The notes below the pieces were generated by a model. The model saw only the letters and a program-made list of their open reading frames with translations, had not been told where the DNA came from and ran no database searches. From the NCBI GenBank assembly GCA_009837685.1, contig VXTA01000188.1, forward strand, positions 1 to 8,329: a DNA stretch of 8,329 bases, given 5' to 3'. Positions 5,481 through 8,329 of this stretch are shown one piece after another. Position 1 is the stretch's first letter; each line of letters opens with the position of its first letter. Position numbers and translations under genes: made by a program. Source of the stretch: Chloroflexota bacterium. GTDB taxonomy: Bacteria > Chloroflexota > Dehalococcoidia > Lucifugimonadales > Lucifugimonadaceae.

Positions 5481-7946
5481 CTACTGGCTCTCTTCGTGGC
5501 GTCGGTAAACCGCATCGATCTCCAGATCGAGCTCCTCTTCCCACAGTCGCACCATCGAGCGTAACCGCATGTTCTGATACGCTCCCCAAACCGTCATCGC
5601 GGGCGGTACCACTAGGATCGAAACGATCAGCGAGTACGCGATGGTGATCGCTGCGGTGATTCCGAACTGCTGCATTGCCAGCATGGGCGATGCGATCAAC
5701 ACGCCAATGCCGAGCGCCGTGGTAAGCGCAGAACCGAGTAAGGCCGAACCTGTAGTCGCTAGCGTCCTGACTGCTGCCGTCTGTGGATCACGTACGTGCG
5801 CGTATTCTTCCCGGTAGCGATGGATCACGTGGATCGTGTAGTCGACGCCGATGCCGATCGACAATGCCGTGATGATCGAGGTGACGAGCGTATAGGGGAT
5901 TCCCAGCAACGCCATCGTCCCCAACACTGAAATCATCACCAACACCGTCGGCCCTACCGCAATCAGTGCCAATGCGGGCTGCCTGACAGTCACCCAAAAG
6001 AAGATGCCCAACACACCTAGCGCCACCGCGACCGTTGCTCCGATCGATTCCGTCTGTGTGTCTCGGATCGCATCGGTAACTGCGAACGAGATCACGGCCT
6101 CTGAAGTGACCGTAATCGTGTCGTCCTCCCCAAACCATCGCGCCTCGATCTCTTCTTGCAGGTGCTTCGTTGCCGCAGGATTACCGGTGTACGCCGGAAA
6201 TTGCAAGAGAATCGCGTCGATTCCATTGGGATTGTTGACTAAAACACGAGACAGCGCGGGGTCCTGAGCTTCAATCGCATCGAGGATTGCCTGCATTTCA
6301 ACCGGATCGATTTCGATACCGGCAGACGCTTCTTGGAAGCGACTTGCAATCTCCGCATCGTACTTGTCTCCGGGCTCGCCACTGTCTGTAGTCCAGTCGC
6401 GGATAAGCAGTTCGTATGAAGCCAATACTGGCCCAGCTGCCGCTCTCGGGCGACGCGATGGATTGTCGAACGCCTCCTCGAACTCCCGAACGTTCAGCAA
6501 AGTCCGCGTCTGGGTAGCCTCAGCTTGTACGATCACACTCGCCATCTCCGTCGAACCGCCGACAGCCGCGTCCAGCGTGTTCAAATCTGTCAGCACGGTC
6601 CCGCCGCGAGGCAACAGATCACGGATGCTGTACTCCGAATCGAGTCCAGTGGCCGCGTATCCCAAACCGACCGTGACGGCGACAACCACGATTATGTAAG
6701 GTGCCGGTCTCCGCGTAAGGCTCCTACCTAACCACGCCGCCAAACGCTCCACTCCAGGTAGTGCCGTAGCGATGGGCCGAGGCGGCTTCAGCTTCCCACC
6801 CGCCTCACGCCGACGATCCAAGATAGTCCGCCCTGCGGGTAGTAGCGTCAACATCACGATCAGAGCCAAACCCACGCCGAAACCACCGACAACGCCGAAA
6901 TCGCCGACCATATCGATTGGCGAGAAAAGTCCCGCCAACAGACTGACTATCGTCGTCACTGCTGCGAGCACAAGCGGTAAAGTAACGTTTCGCAACCCTA
7001 CCCTGACCGCCACCTCTACCGGTTCACCTGCTAGTCTCTGTTCGCGGTAATGCGAGACCGCTTGGATCGCATAGTCGACCGTGAGACCGATGATGATGAT
7101 CGGCACCATCGATGAAAGTGGGTTCGGTGCGCTGACAATGCCCAATCCGTTCGGACCCAACCAACCCTCCGCGCCTGTAATCCAGATAATCGAGACGAAC
7201 AACCCGACGAGCGTCAATATGAGGTCTGAGATCGAGCGCATGAATAACAGGACCAGCAACGCGATTAACAGCAGCGCCAGTCCTATCAAAGGCGCCACTC
7301 CAGTCTCCGTGCCCTCAATGTATTCGTCCTCAATCACCGCAAACGACACACTGCTCACCGCTAACGGTCCTTCGCTCGCAATTGCGAGGTCGTTGATTCG
7401 ACGCTCAATGTCCTTCACGGCGTCATCGCCGGTGTTTTGTAGCTGAACACTTGCAATGGCGACCTTTGTCCCGTCCGCGTCGACACCCGTTGTCGCGTCC
7501 AGCAACGCGTTGATCTGCGGCGCGTCGAGGACACCGTCGATCTGTGCCTGCGAAACCGAATCGAAGTTCGGAACCTGCAACATTGCTTGCACGAGCATCG
7601 ACGGACCGAAGATCGGGTCAACTGGTGAAAGCACACCGGAAACTTGCGGGTCGATTGCGATTTGACCCAGAAGCGCCGACATCTGCGAAAGCCCGTCCGG
7701 CGTTAGCGCGTCTCCGCGGAAGAGGAGCGTAACCACTCTCACCTCCGAATCCCCGAAACTCTCCTCGATTGCCGTAAGCGCCTTGGTGATTGAACTCCCC
7801 TTAGGAAGCGCCTCTGCAGTCTCCTGCGGAGGAGCTCGCAAACTCGTACCGAACCCAAGGAGGACCGTGACCAAGACCAACGCCAGCAGCGTCAACCACG
7901 GCCGAACCGTGACCAGCCAACTGAAGCCGGCCAGCATATTATTCAA
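5481..7946 (-). CDS. MMPL/RND-superfamily exporter with two sterol-sensing-like halves
   Basis: This 821-residue protein has the RND repeat layout. Helix 1 (about 13-34) is followed by a large extracytoplasmic domain (35-215) and a five-helix block (216-373). Helix 7 (414-434) is followed by a second extracytoplasmic domain (435-635) and a five-helix block (636-784). The halves are duplicated: IGLTVDYAIQAVSHYRE (286-302) mirrors IGIGVDYTIHVIHRYRE (697-713). The Asp-Tyr pairs D291/Y292 and D702/Y703 match in position the proton-relay pairs of mycobacterial MmpL3. Family members use the proton gradient to move lipids, hopanoids or other hydrophobic compounds outward; the cargo here is unknown. 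It ends with an acidic and basic cytoplasmic tail. The TTG start at 7946-7944 is chosen because GGAGG lies 7 bases upstream; the alternative ATG three codons later would be 16 bases away. It is transcribed alone, convergent with the six-helix protein. No partner periplasmic or outer-membrane gene is present. Confidence 0.9.
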   Translation of the reverse strand: MNNMLAGFSWLVTVRPWLTLLALVLVTVLLGFGTSLRAPPQETAEALPKGSSITKALTAIEESFGDSEVRVVTLLFRGDALTPDGLSQMSALLGQIAIDPQVSGVLSPVDPIFGPSMLVQAMLQVPNFDSVSQAQIDGVLDAPQINALLDATTGVDADGTKVAIASVQLQNTGDDAVKDIERRINDLAIASEGPLAVSSVSFAVIEDEYIEGTETGVAPLIGLALLLIALLVLLFMRSISDLILTLVGLFVSIIWITGAEGWLGPNGLGIVSAPNPLSSMVPIIIIGLTVDYAIQAVSHYREQRLAGEPVEVAVRVGLRNVTLPLVLAAVTTIVSLLAGLFSPIDMVGDFGVVGGFGVGLALIVMLTLLPAGRTILDRRREAGGKLKPPRPIATALPGVERLAAWLGRSLTRRPAPYIIVVVAVTVGLGYAATGLDSEYSIRDLLPRGGTVLTDLNTLDAAVGGSTEMASVIVQAEATQTRTLLNVREFEEAFDNPSRRPRAAAGPVLASYELLIRDWTTDSGEPGDKYDAEIASRFQEASAGIEIDPVEMQAILDAIEAQDPALSRVLVNNPNGIDAILLQFPAYTGNPAATKHLQEEIEARWFGEDDTITVTSEAVISFAVTDAIRDTQTESIGATVAVALGVLGIFFWVTVRQPALALIAVGPTVLVMISVLGTMALLGIPYTLVTSIITALSIGIGVDYTIHVIHRYREEYAHVRDPQTAAVRTLATTGSALLGSALTTALGIGVLIASPMLAMQQFGITAAITIAYSLIVSILVVPPAMTVWGAYQNMRLRSMVRLWEEELDLEIDAVYRRHEESQ

Positions 7947-7953
7947 ATCTCGT

Positions 7954-7958
7954 CCTCC
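7954..7958 (-). promoter_or_regulatory. Shine-Dalgarno supporting the TTG start of the MMPL exporter
   Basis: On the minus strand GGAGG is 7 bases from TTG 7946. Two out-of-frame ATG codons nearby, one of them overlapping this site, stop within a few codons and cannot be the exporter start. Confidence 0.7.
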
Positions 7959-8057
7959 ATCTCATGAAATCGCGTAAAACGCAGTTGTCGAATCCCACCT
8001 ATCCAATTATGGACTTAATCCACCGCCGAAATCCGCCGATATGAATAGACGCGACAT

Positions 8058-8099
8058 CACTCGTTCCCTTTCGTGACGAAAGGGGACACGAACGAAGTG
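8058..8099. repeat. Compound palindrome (cruciform-like hairpin)
   Basis: CCCTTTCG (8066-8073) pairs with CGAAAGGG (8077-8084) around TGA. Outside it CACTCGTT (8058-8065) pairs with AACGAAGTG (8091-8099) with one bulged base and six unpaired bases on the right side. It sits in a gene-free spacer upstream of the leftward exporter gene. It may be a dispersed palindromic repeat or a transcript-end structure. Confidence 0.5.
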
Positions 8100-8102
8100 A
8101 GC

Positions 8103-8130
8103 CGGGGTATGCACGACACGCAACACCCCG
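8103..8130. repeat. Short inverted repeat
   Basis: CGGGGT (8103-8108) pairs with ACCCCG (8125-8130) across a 16-base loop. It falls between two better palindromes and may be part of one composite repeat unit. Confidence 0.3.
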
Positions 8131-8151
8131 TCATTCAGCGCTCTTCCCGTC

Positions 8152-8171
8152 GTTCCCGTGTAGGCGGGAAC
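8152..8171. terminator. Hairpin just downstream of the right-edge gene; REP-like palindrome
   Basis: GTTCCCG (8152-8158) and CGGGAAC (8165-8171) form a 7-bp GC-rich stem with a 6-base loop. On the minus strand it begins 7 bases after the TGA of the partial gene, a terminator position, but no T-run follows. The unit, with CGTCATT nearby on the left and AATCC on the right, resembles the GTCATTCCCGC...GCGGGAAT class of dispersed intergenic palindromes seen in many environmental genomes. Confidence 0.5.
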
Positions 8172-8178
8172 AAAATCC

Positions 8179-8329
8179 TCAATCCGTCACGTACGTGTGC
8201 GTAATGACCTCCCAAACGTGACCATTCTCACACTCGAAATAAAACCCTCGACCATTGTGCAAGTGGTTGATCTTGCCATCCGCGCGTGACCGCGGCCCGC
8301 TCCCAAAAGACACTCCTTCGTCCTTGACG
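8179..8329 (-). CDS. C-terminal fragment of an unidentified small protein (5' end outside window)
   Basis: Reading leftward from 8328, 49 codons are open and end at TGA 8181-8179. The residues look like a real folded C-terminus: a Gly/Arg-rich stretch, then RADGKINHLHNGRGFYFECE and NGHVWEVITHTYVTD. Alternating aromatic and aliphatic residues with one Cys and several His (C and GH four residues apart) suggest a beta hairpin or half of a zinc-ribbon, but a second cysteine pair would have to lie upstream. A hairpin directly after the stop supports a genuine gene end. I do not recognise the family. Without a start codon in view, and given the short length, a chance open frame cannot be excluded. 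Confidence 0.5.
   Translation of the reverse strand, partial: VKDEGVSFGSGPRSRADGKINHLHNGRGFYFECENGHVWEVITHTYVTD

Noticed and set aside
5788..5798. TCACGTACGTG occurring twice (5788-5798 and 8187-8197)
   Set aside because: Both copies lie inside minus-strand coding sequence and are short palindromes; two occurrences can be chance and no spacing or context is shared.
6004..6267. Several plus-strand open frames across 6004-7977
   Set aside because: All are antisense to the MMPL exporter, which has a complete domain layout on the minus strand.

Overview
The window reads as a stretch of a moderately GC-rich bacterial chromosome with ordinary housekeeping and accessory metabolism. It holds seven protein-coding loci, two of them cut by the window edges. 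I see no tRNA, rRNA, CRISPR array, transposase, phage gene or plasmid replication gene. Starts include GTG and TTG behind good Shine-Dalgarno sequences, and TAA, TAG and TGA all serve as stops, so the genetic code looks standard. The gene mix (paired FAD oxidoreductase subunits, a classical SDR, an MMPL/RND exporter, a small CDF-like transporter) and the hairpin-rich spacers resemble environmental Chloroflexota such as SAR202/Dehalococcoidia relatives. That placement is an impression only, with low to moderate confidence.

Bases 1-1620 (+): the 3' end of a subunit with a BFD-like [2Fe-2S] domain is followed after 3 bases by a DAO-family FAD oxidoreductase. This is the gene order of heteromeric amine or opine oxidases and HcnB/HcnC-type enzymes. 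Both members carry damage at key positions. One iron-sulfur cysteine of the first gene is Gly, and the third Gly of the second gene's GxGxxG motif is a TGA stop. The pair is either decaying or affected by sequence errors. Bases 1670-2444 (+): a strong hairpin, then a small cation-diffusion-facilitator-like membrane protein with a His/Asp-rich segment and a Cys-rich tail.

Bases 2528-3451 (-): a nucleotidyltransferase-fold protein whose GTG start overlaps the stop of a 7-codon mini-ORF that sits behind a near-perfect ribosome binding site. Bases 3625-4467 (+), divergent from it: a classical SDR in which two members of the N-S-Y-K tetrad appear exchanged (Lys for Asn, Asn for Lys). Bases 4509-4583: a spacer with a large inverted repeat. 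Bases 4673-5404 (+): an unrecognised six-helix membrane protein.

Bases 5419-5450: a 12-bp stem hairpin between convergent genes. Bases 5481-7946 (-): a full-length MMPL/RND-type exporter with duplicated halves and a VDY motif in each. Bases 7947-8178: a gene-free spacer with three palindromes. Bases 8179-8329 (-): the last 49 codons of a small unidentified protein running off the right edge.

Apart from the oxidoreductase pair, the genes do not form an evident pathway; orientations alternate and each appears to be its own transcription unit. I found no convincing undescribed multi-gene system. The most interesting signals are at residue level (the SDR tetrad, the CDF metal-site residues, the broken oxidoreductase pair) and the mini-cistron start of the nucleotidyltransferase.
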